Source: Shewanella aquimarina (lineage in GTDB: Bacteria > Pseudomonadota > Gammaproteobacteria > Enterobacterales > Shewanellaceae). From it: a DNA stretch of 64,000 nucleotides. The DNA lies in contig NZ_JAKIKY010000002.1 of the NCBI RefSeq assembly GCF_023349185.1, positions 124,001-188,000 of the forward strand, written 5' to 3'. The translations under genes were made by a program, and so were the position numbers. This document shows positions 1 through 7,704 of the stretch, in pieces (position 1 is the stretch's first letter; each line of letters starts with the position of its first letter). The notes beneath the pieces were generated by a model. That model ran no database searches. It saw only the letters and a list, made by a program, of their open reading frames with translations, and was not told the DNA's origin.

Positions 1-25
1 CAATGCGAGATACTAATGGCCTATT

Positions 26-43
26 ATGACATTAATATGACAT
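26..43 (-). promoter_or_regulatory. Candidate Pho box
   Basis: On the plus strand TGACAT occurs at 27-32 and again at 38-43, exactly 11 bp apart. Read on the minus strand this is ATGTCATATTAATGTCAT, about 15 of 18 matches to the PhoB box (two TGTCA repeats, 11-bp period). It lies upstream of ygiF and could equally serve a divergent gene left of the window. A TATAAT hexamer at 63-68 is a possible -10 for ygiF. The assignment is by pattern only. Confidence 0.45.
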
Positions 44-121
44 TGTGAAATTTTCATTAAAGTATAATGACACCTTCATTACAGTTCCGAATTTTAGATT
101 AAAAAAGTGAGCAGCTGGCGA

Positions 122-1609
122 ATGGAAGCCGAGATAGAGCTAAAACTATTTTTCCCCGAAAACAAACGCGAAGCCTTGGTATCACTGCTTAACAGTCTAC
201 CCCATAGCGATGCAAAAGGCGCGGTTCATCTAACCAACAGTTACTACGATACTCAAGATCTGCAGCTCAGACGCTGGGACATGGGCTTGCGTATTCGTGG
301 CCGCGACGGTCAATTTGAGCAGACCATCAAGACGGCCGGCACCGTGGTGGGCGGGGTGCACTCCCGTCCCGAGTACAATATTGATATCGATCAAGCAAAG
401 GTTAATTTGTCACTTTTCCCTAGTGATATCTGGCCAGCAGGCGCCGATATCGGCGCGGTGCAGGCTGAGTTGGTGTCGCTGTTCGATACCGACTTTACCC
501 GCATGAGCTGGCATATCTATCTCGACGAGAGCCTGGTCGAGGTGGCGCTGGATATCGGCAGCATAAGCGCCAACGGCCAGTGCGAGCCCATCTGCGAGCT
601 GGAGTTTGAGTTGCTGGCGGGCGATGCCCAGGCCCTGTTGGCATTGGCCGAACGGGTGACAGAGCAGATCCCGGCGCGGCTCGGGCGAGCCAGCAAGGCG
701 CAGCGGGGCTATCGTCTGGCTGCTATGGCCAGCCCCTTGCAGCTAGATACCCTGGCCTTTATCGCCTTGCCACAGAAGGGCACTCCGAAACAGGCCCTGG
801 TGACCCTGCTGGAAACTGGCCTAGATCGCTGGCAGCTGCTGGAAGAGATGCTACTGGAATCTCGTCAGGCGGCGCGGCAGCTCCCCCTGCTGGGCTATCG
901 TCTGCGCGCCTGTATTCGCCTGCTGCGCTGCACGCTGGCGCAGTTTGCCCTGTTGGATGACCCTCTGCTCGAGGCCTTCGCAGCCATAGAGTCTCAGCTA
1001 AGCTTCGTTGACAAGGGGCTGAGCCTGTGTGAGCTACTGGATGGCGATGGCGCCCTGCTGGGCAACCTGAGTGAGTCAGAACCTCTGTTGGCGGCGGTGC
1101 GCCAGCAGCTGGCAGGGCTCGATATGGCGCGGCAGATAGATGCCATGCTGGCAGATGTGACCTATGGTCAGTTGCAGGTGCGTCTGGTGAGTCTGCTGAT
1201 GGCGGTCAATGCCGGACAGGTGTATATCGGTGAGCAGCAGAGTCTGCAGGCCTTCGCCGATCAATTACAGGAAGCCTCTTGGCAGCGAATCGTCGATCTT
1301 ATGCCTTCCAATGCCGAGCTGAGCAGCGAAGATTATCAATCTTTTGCCAAGGCGCTGGATGAGAGCATACTGGTCGGGGTGGCCTATGGGGAGCTGTACA
1401 AGCACAAGTCGCGGGATCAGTTTCGTGCGCCTTGGCAAGATCTTGTGTTAGGCATACGCACCCTGGGGGCCTATCGCTGCCTGAGAGAAACCGCCGCTAC
1501 CCTGGGGCTTGAGATAGCCGACTGGCTGGATAGCAAGGAGCAGAGCCTGCTGTTTGCCATGGAGCATTCGCGCCGCTCGGCGCTTAAGGTGCAGCCCTAC
1601 TGGCGATAA
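122..1609 (+). CDS. ygiF: Inorganic triphosphatase, CYTH-CHAD protein
   Basis: A CYTH-fold triphosphatase of 495 residues with a C-terminal CHAD domain; the family hydrolyses inorganic tripolyphosphate in the cytoplasm. The N-terminus carries the CYTH signature ExExK as EIELK at residues 4-8, which marks the first beta strand of the tunnel fold. The CYTH part spans roughly residues 1-205. The alpha-helical, His/Arg-containing CHAD part, a polyphosphate-binding module, fills the rest. A GTG at 107 would add five residues. The ATG at 122 is preferred because it places the ExExK motif where family members have it, but neither start has a strong ribosome-binding site. In related bacteria ygiF sits next to glnE; here the stress operon lies between them. 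A hairpin terminator follows. Confidence 0.9.
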   Translation: MEAEIELKLFFPENKREALVSLLNSLPHSDAKGAVHLTNSYYDTQDLQLRRWDMGLRIRGRDGQFEQTIKTAGTVVGGVHSRPEYNIDIDQAKVNLSLFPSDIWPAGADIGAVQAELVSLFDTDFTRMSWHIYLDESLVEVALDIGSISANGQCEPICELEFELLAGDAQALLALAERVTEQIPARLGRASKAQRGYRLAAMASPLQLDTLAFIALPQKGTPKQALVTLLETGLDRWQLLEEMLLESRQAARQLPLLGYRLRACIRLLRCTLAQFALLDDPLLEAFAAIESQLSFVDKGLSLCELLDGDGALLGNLSESEPLLAAVRQQLAGLDMARQIDAMLADVTYGQLQVRLVSLLMAVNAGQVYIGEQQSLQAFADQLQEASWQRIVDLMPSNAELSSEDYQSFAKALDESILVGVAYGELYKHKSRDQFRAPWQDLVLGIRTLGAYRCLRETAATLGLEIADWLDSKEQSLLFAMEHSRRSALKVQPYWR

Positions 1610-1631
1610 CTGTCCAACAGAGCCATCACTC

Positions 1632-1669
1632 AACGGATGACTCGGCGCAATCGCCCTGAGTCATCCGTT
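1632..1669 (+). terminator. Hairpin terminator after ygiF
   Basis: Inverted repeat AACGGATGACTC (1632-1643) and GAGTCATCCGTT (1658-1669), with an inner GGCG-CAAT-CGCC extending the stem. A T-rich run (acttattttt) follows on the plus strand. It overlaps the stop codon of the convergent channel gene. Confidence 0.75.
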
Positions 1670-2462
1670 ACTTATTTTTCTCATTTAACTGCTGCTTTAG
1701 CGTCGCAATTTCGGACAGCAGTGTCTCCTGATTCTTCTCCATTCGCTGCAATACCATCTCTAACTCATCACGCATCTGTTGGCTCTGGGCCTCCTGTCGC
1801 TGCTTGCTGTCGGGGGCGATGAAGATGGACGCCATGTAACCCGAGATCACCCCGAAGAAACTCACGCCACAGATGATCACCAGGCCGCCGATGAAGTGAC
1901 CCACTGTAGTGACTGGATAATAGTCGCCATAGCCCACGGTGGAGATAGTCACCAGCGCCCACCAGATGGCGTTTTCTGCTGTGTTGATATTGGCGTTGGG
2001 TTCGCCGCTCTCCACCAGGAGGATCATCACCGAAGCCAGGGTGAGTATGGTCACCATGGCCACCAACAGGCTGGCCAGCGTGGTCTCCTGATGCTGACGC
2101 ATCAGGGGGATCAGGATAGAGCGCGTCATGCGGATCAGGCGGATCACCCGCAGGATCTGGAAGAAACGGGCTAGCCTCAATGCCTCGATGGCGGGGATGC
2201 TGGCCACCAGATCGATCCAGTGATGCCTGAAGTAGTCGCGCTTGTCTTCGGCGCGAAATAGGTTAACAAAGAAGTAGCTGATGAAGATGATGCAGATGCT
2301 GGTGTCGACGAAGAAGAGCAGCCGGCGGGTCTCGTCATCCAGCTTGGCGAAGGTCAACATGAGTACCACGATGACTGACAGCAGGGAGAGCAGCATCATC
2401 GCCAGCTCGAAGGGAGTGGGGTTTTGGTTGATGGGCAGAAGCCAGCGCTTTCTATCGATCAT
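1668..2462 (-). CDS. Voltage-gated-type potassium channel
   Basis: A 264-residue six-helix cation channel of the Kv/Kch ion_trans family, in the inner membrane. The potassium selectivity filter TVGYGD is seen in TISTVGYGDYYPVT near residue 175. It is preceded by an S4-like helix with spaced arginines (RVIRLIRMTR, about residues 107-116). The last 40 residues are a hydrophilic, coiled-coil-like tail rich in Gln and Glu that may mediate assembly. The start has an AAGGA site 9 bases upstream. It is the last gene of the leftward stress operon, 80 bp after the RHH-like gene, suggesting that control of K+ flux or membrane potential belongs to the operon's task (inference). Confidence 0.85.
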   Translation of the reverse strand: MIDRKRWLLPINQNPTPFELAMMLLSLLSVIVVLMLTFAKLDDETRRLLFFVDTSICIIFISYFFVNLFRAEDKRDYFRHHWIDLVASIPAIEALRLARFFQILRVIRLIRMTRSILIPLMRQHQETTLASLLVAMVTILTLASVMILLVESGEPNANINTAENAIWWALVTISTVGYGDYYPVTTVGHFIGGLVIICGVSFFGVISGYMASIFIAPDSKQRQEAQSQQMRDELEMVLQRMEKNQETLLSEIATLKQQLNEKNK

Positions 2463-2542
2463 GATGTCGATTCCTTTTCGGCCGCGGCGCTCAAGCCTAA
2501 TTTCCCTGTGAGTCGCCCTAAAATAGTATGCAGCCCATGATC

Positions 2543-2875
2543 TTATTCGTTTTTGTCGACAAAATGAACCAGGTCATCCAACACGCGGCGTTTTATTTCC
2601 AGCTGCTCATCGGCGGACAGGCCATATTTTTCGGCCAGTTGCTGATAATCTTCCGGGCTGAGGGAGACGGTGAGGCGTGGGCGCTTAGGGCGCTTGGTGG
2701 TGGCCAGCCCAAGTATGCTGCGGATCTGATCCGAGGGGCTCACCCCGGCATCTAACGCCGCCTTGCGGATGGAGTATTGAAACTTCTCGTCTAGGTCGAA
2801 GGCGACCTGGGTGGCCTTGGCGGCTTTCTGATTCTGCTGCCACTGTTCGGGAAGCAGCTTCTTGTTCTTGCTCAT
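2543..2875 (-). CDS. Small basic protein, probable tandem ribbon-helix-helix
   Basis: A 110-residue protein I cannot name. Two similar segments, about residues 24-57 (VAFDLDEKFQYSI... GVSPSDQIRSILGL) and 65-104 (RLTVSLSPEDYQQLAEKYG...), each read as a short beta strand, a helix, a turn and a helix. That is the layout of RHH DNA-binding proteins such as CopG and MetJ. The Lys/Arg-rich linker between them fits DNA contact. An AAGG site stands 7 bases before ATG. It lies inside the stress operon between the DUF2491 and channel genes. It may be the operon's own regulator acting on the GACATAATATGTC palindromes; that link is inference. The fold assignment is by eye. Confidence 0.6.
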   Translation of the reverse strand: MSKNKKLLPEQWQQNQKAAKATQVAFDLDEKFQYSIRKAALDAGVSPSDQIRSILGLATTKRPKRPRLTVSLSPEDYQQLAEKYGLSADEQLEIKRRVLDDLVHFVDKNE

Positions 2876-2935
2876 TAGCTTGCCTTAAGGTGCTGTGGAT
2901 CTCACAAAGTGGACGGCAACACCGCCCTGTGTTGT

Positions 2936-3580
2936 TTATAGCTGTCCCGGCCAATATTGGCGAATATCGCTCAGGGGACGGTAGAGGGTGAGGCTAACAT
3001 CTGTGTCGCCCCCTTCATACACCTCGACCTCGACGGCGCGGTTTTCCTCTTCATCCAGCAGCAGATAGCTCTCGAAAGGCTCGCCCGAGGTCATCCCCTC
3101 GTCTTGGGGCGGCGGCATGCCGCGATAATCGGCGCGGTGGAAATAGCCAAACTGGGCGAAGTTGACCTGATGATAGCGCTCGCCCAGCCATCCCAAGAGG
3201 GCGGCAGGGGTCTCCTTAACCTCCAGCTCGGCGTGGCTATCCTCTTCGAAGATCTCGCTAAAGGCGTCCAGATCGAACAGCTGCTCCACCTGGCTGCGGG
3301 GGATCTTGATGGAGAAGGCCAGATAGGTTTCATCGTCTTCATCCAGAGACAGGCAGAGGCTGTCGTTGCCGTGGCCCTTGAGTACCCACTCGCACTGCTG
3401 TTTGCGCTGATATTCGTAGGTGTTGATCCCCTCGACTCTCAGCTGCTGACCGCGCAGTTGCTCGGGCAGGGCGAAGCTGTCATCCAGGCTGATGATGTCG
3501 CCTTTTTGTAGATGATTAGGATGGTTGAGTTGGCGCTTGGGCGCCTCTTTCTTACCAAACAATCCTTTTAAGAATCCCAT
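2936..3580 (-). CDS. yjfK: DUF2491 family protein (YjfK-like)
   Basis: A 214-residue acidic soluble protein that I match to the DUF2491/YjfK family, whose members sit next to PspA-like YjfJ in enterobacteria. The N-terminus MGFLKGLFGKKEAPKR is short, hydrophobic and basic, like a membrane-surface anchor. The rest is rich in Asp and Glu with no catalytic motif I recognise. A GAGGGT ribosome-binding site lies about 5 bases before ATG. It is separated from the upstream pspA-like gene by 211 bp holding a repeat element and a hairpin, so its expression may be lower than that of yjfI and yjfJ. Its biochemical function is unknown. Confidence 0.75.
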   Translation of the reverse strand: MGFLKGLFGKKEAPKRQLNHPNHLQKGDIISLDDSFALPEQLRGQQLRVEGINTYEYQRKQQCEWVLKGHGNDSLCLSLDEDDETYLAFSIKIPRSQVEQLFDLDAFSEIFEEDSHAELEVKETPAALLGWLGERYHQVNFAQFGYFHRADYRGMPPPQDEGMTSGEPFESYLLLDEEENRAVEVEVYEGGDTDVSLTLYRPLSDIRQYWPGQL

Positions 3581-3608
3581 GAACTACCCTCGAGAAGAAT
3601 AATGGTTG

Positions 3609-3736
3609 ATACCAATCCTAGTAAATCACTGCTCATGCTGGCTTGTTAAAACCTTCGATAACTGCTTATCGAAAAGTCCTGCCTTGTTAGCAAGCGTTTT
3701 CCTGCGCTATTGCAGAACGCTTACCGTGATTGGCAT
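3609..3736. repeat. Miniature inverted repeat element, copy 1
   Basis: An element of about 128 bp bounded by ATACCAATC (3609-3617) and GATTGGCAT (3728-3736), imperfect terminal inverted repeats. It contains the block tttcctgcgctatt, also present in the 47252-47311 copy. It fills the gap between yjfJ and yjfK. It resembles small palindromic intergenic elements of gammaproteobacteria; no coding potential is seen. Confidence 0.6.
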
Positions 3737-3737
3737 A

Positions 3738-3769
3738 AAAGCACCTTGGGCTGGGCCGCAAGGTGCTTT
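3738..3769 (-). terminator. Attenuator or terminator between pspA-like and yjfK genes
   Basis: Inverted repeat AAAGCACCTTG (3738-3748) and CAAGGTGCTTT (3759-3769) with a 10-base GC-rich loop. On the minus strand it ends in TTTT. It lies inside the leftward operon and may reduce read-through into yjfK. Confidence 0.6.
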
Positions 3770-3791
3770 GATTTCGCTAGTCGCCTATGAC

Positions 3792-4478
3792 TTACTTACG
3801 TGCCTTGAGGCGATCCAGTACCGCGTTGGCATTGGACTTCTGCTCGCCGATACCGGCCTCGGCCAGCTTGGCCTGTAGCGACTTGTCGCTGTTCTCGTCG
3901 GCCAGGGTTTCGGCGGCCTTGAGACGGTCGTCAAACTGCTGCTGACGTGCCTTGATGCGTTCCAAAGAGTCCTTGGCGTTCAGCAGTTTAGAGTTGCTGC
4001 TGGCGAAGGAATCTGTGATGGTTGCCGTGGCCTTCTGCACGCTTTCCGTGGTCTTGACCATGCTGAGCTGACGCTGATAGTCGGCCAGCTGACGCTCTGT
4101 CTTGCGTACCAGGTCTTTCAGGCGAGCGGCGTGGGCGCTAAAGTTGTCGTTGGCGCTCTGGTGCTCGGCAAGCTCCTGCTCAAGCTGGGCGATCTTCTCG
4201 GCCACTTCTAGGGCCAGGGCTTCGTTTTCCTTCTCCAGCGCCTGGGTCGCATAGCCTTCGTGTTCGGCGATGGCGCGCTTGAGGCGATCTACCTCGCGGC
4301 TGGCTTGCATCTCTTTGGCCATGACATCGGTCAGCTCGCGCTTGGCCTTGGTCAGGTGTTTCTCTGCGTCACGGATCTCTTGTTCGAAGATGCGTGTCGA
4401 GTTGGCGTCGACTATGCTCTGGCCAACTTCGGTGGCACCACCGCGAAATGCGGTGAGGATCTTGTTCAGTATGCCCAT
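3792..4478 (-). CDS. yjfJ: PspA/IM30 family protein (YjfJ-like)
   Basis: A 228-residue coiled-coil protein of the PspA/IM30/Vipp1 family. These ESCRT-III-like proteins bind and stabilise stressed inner membrane. The start MGILNKILTAFRGGATEVGQSIVD forms the expected amphipathic helix 0. It is followed by long heptad-rich helices (about 30-175) with the family's usual Lys/Glu/Gln content. The length fits the family. An AGGAG site lies 8 bases upstream. It is preceded by the DUF2170 gene and followed, after a repeat and a hairpin, by yjfK. No pspF-like activator gene is near, so control differs from the classical psp operon. Confidence 0.85.
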   Translation of the reverse strand: MGILNKILTAFRGGATEVGQSIVDANSTRIFEQEIRDAEKHLTKAKRELTDVMAKEMQASREVDRLKRAIAEHEGYATQALEKENEALALEVAEKIAQLEQELAEHQSANDNFSAHAARLKDLVRKTERQLADYQRQLSMVKTTESVQKATATITDSFASSNSKLLNAKDSLERIKARQQQFDDRLKAAETLADENSDKSLQAKLAEAGIGEQKSNANAVLDRLKARK

Positions 4479-4548
4479 AATATGACTCCTCTTGGGGTAA
4501 TGGCGCCGCCTTCTGCGTGGACCATTACATGACTAAATTGGTTAGCGG

Positions 4549-4962
4549 TTACTTTAAGAAATCGGCCAGCTCGTCGATCACTTCCAGACAGTTGTCGGAC
4601 AGGACTGACAGCTCTTGCTCTATCTCTAACATGCTCGATTGCACAGACAGGGCACCATAGACCACATACTTGTCGTCGACCTTAGCAAAGGAGGACAGTG
4701 GCATAGGGATGTTGAGTTCGAGCATGGTTTCAAACATCTCGCTGCGACGTTCTTGCTTAACTTCGTCTTCGCCCCATAGGTAGCTGATGCACAGGATTTG
4801 GTTGTCCGTTACCGATACAAACACAGGGATCTCTTCGCGTCCCACAACGTTGACTTGCAGTACTTCGACGTCGCCATCTATGGGATAACAATCGAATTGA
4901 AAGCCTGTGTGGCTGTTGTCGCCAAGTGCATTGAGGTGGTTGGCAATGTTGTGAATGTTCAT
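4549..4962 (-). CDS. yjfI: DUF2170 family protein (YjfI-like)
   Basis: A 137-residue soluble protein matching DUF2170/YjfI, found with PspA-like YjfJ; the molecular role is unknown. I choose the ATG at 4962 (MNIHNIANHL) because AGAGGA lies 5 bases before it. The upstream ATG at 4980 lies inside the operator palindrome and has no ribosome-binding site. Its own promoter with two operators lies at 4976-5024, so transcription of yjfI-yjfJ-yjfK can start here as well as from upstream. Confidence 0.75.
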   Translation of the reverse strand: MNIHNIANHLNALGDNSHTGFQFDCYPIDGDVEVLQVNVVGREEIPVFVSVTDNQILCISYLWGEDEVKQERRSEMFETMLELNIPMPLSSFAKVDDKYVVYGALSVQSSMLEIEQELSVLSDNCLEVIDELADFLK

Positions 4963-4975
4963 ATTTATCCTCTTT

Positions 4976-4988
4976 GACATATTATGTC
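4976..4988. promoter_or_regulatory. Operator palindrome, copy 1
   Basis: Odd-length palindrome with arms GACATA and TATGTC around one central base; the plus strand reads GACATATTATGTC. It sits just downstream of the predicted start of the yjfI promoter. The same 13-mer recurs at 5010-5022 and 8868-8880, and I saw no other copy in the window. Confidence 0.7.
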
Positions 4989-4996
4989 TGCGATTA

Positions 4997-5024
4997 AAGA
5001 TAGCACTGCGACATAATATGTCAA
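4997..5024 (-). promoter_or_regulatory. Sigma-70-type promoter of yjfI
   Basis: On the minus strand TTGACA (5024-5019) and TATCTT (5002-4997) are separated by 16 bases. The -35 shares bases with operator copy 2, and operator copy 1 follows the predicted start point near 4990. That geometry suits repression. Confidence 0.55.
5010..5022. promoter_or_regulatory. Operator palindrome, copy 2
   Basis: GACATAATATGTC, overlapping the -35 of the yjfI promoter. Its centre is 34 bp from that of copy 1, about three helical turns. Confidence 0.7.
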
Positions 5025-5052
5025 GCGCTATTTTTGTGTTCCATTTTTACCT

Positions 5053-6780
5053 TCAGTCGAGCGTCAGGTTTTCATCCTCTGACCAGGCGCGCTGATGGTA
5101 GCGATACAGATGCATTGAGCCTATATCGTTGACCTTCACCTGGTCTGCATGTTCATAATAATTTTTAGGAAATTCAAACGCGGCCCTGATAAGCCCAGGC
5201 GTGAGCCAGGGGTCATCGACCGGCAGCTCTGTCATACTCGACAGCCGCTGCTTGGCGTTTTGGCCACTTAGGGTGCCTATGCTCCAGCCCCATTCGCCGA
5301 AACTGGGCACGTTATGGTGATACTGCTCTACTTGAAAGCCTGCGGCTTGCAGCGTCTTGCCGACCGAGATGAAGGCCTTGGCGGCGTGATAGGGGGAGGT
5401 CGACTGCACAGAGATCGCCCCGTCGCTGCTCAGCATCTCCTTGAGCTTGCGATAGAAGAGATCCGAATAGAGCTTGTTGAGATCCGGATGGCTGGGATCC
5501 GGCAGATCCACGATTATGGCGTCAAACTTCTCACCGCGTCTTATAAGCTTATCGGCGCCGTTAAAGGCATCGTCTATCAGCAGCTCGACCCGCTCATCGT
5601 TAAAGGCATCGCCATTAAGCTTTAGCAGCGCATCGGCAAGCCGCTGTGGCATCTCTGGGTCGCCCTCCTTGAACAGCCTCACCAGATCCGCGTCGAGATC
5701 CATCAGGGTGACCTGCTTGGGTTGCCACTTGAGCACCTGCCTCAGACCCAGACCGTCACCGCCGCCTATGATCAACACCTTGTCGTGACGGGCACTGGCG
5801 GCCAGCGTCGGATGTACCAAAAAGGCGTGGTAGATATGCTCATCCTGGCTGGAGAACTGCAGGCGGCCATTGATATACAGAGAGTAGACAGGTGCCAGGT
5901 GATTGCCCCGCAGTCGCTCGGTAAAGGTGAGCTGCTGAAAACGGGTCGCCTTGGCGTAGACCACCTTGTCCTTGTAGAGCAGGTTATTGAAGTCCTGATC
6001 CCACTTAGGGCCATGAATGGCCAGTACCAGCAATATCCCTGTGGCGATCAGGTGGCCTGCCAACAACAGTCGGTTAAAGCGGATCTTGGACCAGAAGCGC
6101 CAGATAAACAGGAAACCCGCCAGCAGGTTGAAGCTGGCGGTGAGCGCCGCGGCCAGCTGGATATCCAGGGCCAACATGAAGATCACCCAGATGGCGGCGC
6201 CGACGCCGGCACCTATATAGTCGGCGCCATAGATGGTGCCAGCGTTATGCATTAGGTGCTCGTCACACAGGGACTGACGTACCCGGGCGATCAGGGGAAT
6301 TTCCATGCCGATCATCAGGCCAAGCAATACGCCCCAGGCGTAGGGCAGGTATTCGCTCAGCTTCTGCAGCGTGCCGATAAAGCCGCCCTGGGGCAACTGA
6401 TCCGGCGGTAAGCCTATGGTACTGGCGATGATGATGGGCAGCTGTTGGCCGAAGCCGATAACGGCGGCGGTGATCAGAATCGCCAGGGCACCACAGAGGG
6501 CGACGCACAGCTCCAGCATGGCGAAGCCGGTGAAGGCGCAGCGGATCTTGCGCGCGGCGAAGGCGCCGACGCCCATGGAGACGATCATCAAGCCGATCAT
6601 AGTGTAGATGGCGGCTTCCAGGGCCCCCAGGATCCGCCCCGCATAGTGGGACAGCAGGTATTCGTAGATGAGGCCACAGGCGGCCAGTACCGCCATGATC
6701 CCCAGCAGCAGGAGATCGTCGAGCCAGCTTAATGATTTAACGCCTGCAGGAGCAGGCGTTGTGGTGTGTGTCGATTGCAT
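5053..6780 (-). CDS. Membrane-anchored spermidine synthase-like protein
   Basis: A 575-residue protein. The N-terminal half (about residues 15-245) is seven or so hydrophobic helices. The C-terminal half is a polyamine aminopropyltransferase (SpeE-like) Rossmann domain, with the nucleotide-binding glycine loop IIGGGDGLGLRQVLKW near residue 338 and a DLPDPSHPDL segment near residue 422 at the catalytic aspartate position. The family transfers aminopropyl from decarboxylated S-adenosylmethionine to putrescine; whether this member does is unknown. It lies 13 bp after the DUF350 gene and upstream of the yjfI promoter. Such membrane-fused enzymes occur with DUF350 and PspA-like genes in other bacteria. 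No adenosylmethionine decarboxylase gene is in the window. Confidence 0.85.
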   Translation of the reverse strand: MQSTHTTTPAPAGVKSLSWLDDLLLLGIMAVLAACGLIYEYLLSHYAGRILGALEAAIYTMIGLMIVSMGVGAFAARKIRCAFTGFAMLELCVALCGALAILITAAVIGFGQQLPIIIASTIGLPPDQLPQGGFIGTLQKLSEYLPYAWGVLLGLMIGMEIPLIARVRQSLCDEHLMHNAGTIYGADYIGAGVGAAIWVIFMLALDIQLAAALTASFNLLAGFLFIWRFWSKIRFNRLLLAGHLIATGILLVLAIHGPKWDQDFNNLLYKDKVVYAKATRFQQLTFTERLRGNHLAPVYSLYINGRLQFSSQDEHIYHAFLVHPTLAASARHDKVLIIGGGDGLGLRQVLKWQPKQVTLMDLDADLVRLFKEGDPEMPQRLADALLKLNGDAFNDERVELLIDDAFNGADKLIRRGEKFDAIIVDLPDPSHPDLNKLYSDLFYRKLKEMLSSDGAISVQSTSPYHAAKAFISVGKTLQAAGFQVEQYHHNVPSFGEWGWSIGTLSGQNAKQRLSSMTELPVDDPWLTPGLIRAAFEFPKNYYEHADQVKVNDIGSMHLYRYHQRAWSEDENLTLD

Positions 6781-6793
6781 TCAGGGTAGCGTC

Positions 6794-7693
6794 TTAGGCC
6801 ATCAGGCTGGTGAGGATCAGGGCGATGGCCACGCTGATGGCCAGCTCGACGGTGGCGATACCTATGTTGTGCTGCTCTTCGACCTCTGCTTTCAGGTTGA
6901 TATTGGCCAGTACCAGTTTCTTCACCAGGGCCAGTAGCAGTGAGAGGGCGAGCAGCATGATCACCGAGAAGATCAGCCAGCCGAGTATGTTGGTGACATA
7001 GGCGGTCGGCATGAAGACTATGAAGTGGCTGGCGGCGTTGAAGCTCAGTGCCATGGCGAGCATATAGCCGCTGTGACGAATCGCCACCGCGATATGCCCC
7101 TTGGCCAGCGCCTCTTGCATCGAGCTGTCATTGTGGCGTTTGGCATAGCTGCGCTCGCGCAGACGGGTCAGTAGCACCAACATCAGCTGTGAGATGGCAA
7201 AGGCGCTGAAGATGGCGATAAAGGTATCCAGGGTCAGATCTTCGGCCCACAGCAGTACGGAACGTATGATGATGGCGGTGGCGATGGCGGCGGTGGCATC
7301 CACTATGGCGACAGAGATATTGCCTTTTAAGATCATGGCGTTCTTATCTATCTCGTTCAGTGCCACCTTGTCATGCAGAAAGCGACCGAGTTTGATCAGA
7401 ATCAGGCCAAAGATGCCGTAGGCGCTCATGCCGATGGCCTCGATGAGATAAGACTGGGCCGCCTCGCCCGTGATGGCGCCGGTGAGTACGATACCAAGGC
7501 CTGCTATGGCACCGGCGGTGCTGATGCCGAAGGCGAAGTTATCCCGCTCGGATAACTCATGGGTGCTGTTGACCTTGACGGTCCAGCCTTGCAGGTAACG
7601 CATGGCCGTGAGCAAGACGATGGCGATAGTCAGATCTATGGCCAAGATGATCGCCAGTTCCTGGGTCAGACCGTAGTGTTGAAAAAATGTCAT
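6794..7693 (-). CDS. yjfL: DUF350 membrane protein (YjfL-like)
   Basis: A 299-residue inner-membrane protein with about eight hydrophobic segments, arranged as two similar halves. FAFGISTAGAIAGLGIVLTG near residue 52 has the Gly/Ala-rich look of the DUF350 repeat. It is longer than the roughly 130-residue single-repeat YjfL of enterobacteria, so it appears to be a duplicated form. The role is unknown. It lies 11 bp after the lipoprotein gene and 13 bp before the aminopropyltransferase gene, almost certainly in one transcript. Confidence 0.75.
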   Translation of the reverse strand: MTFFQHYGLTQELAIILAIDLTIAIVLLTAMRYLQGWTVKVNSTHELSERDNFAFGISTAGAIAGLGIVLTGAITGEAAQSYLIEAIGMSAYGIFGLILIKLGRFLHDKVALNEIDKNAMILKGNISVAIVDATAAIATAIIIRSVLLWAEDLTLDTFIAIFSAFAISQLMLVLLTRLRERSYAKRHNDSSMQEALAKGHIAVAIRHSGYMLAMALSFNAASHFIVFMPTAYVTNILGWLIFSVIMLLALSLLLALVKKLVLANINLKAEVEEQHNIGIATVELAISVAIALILTSLMA

Positions 7694-7704
7694 CTTAATA
7701 TCCT

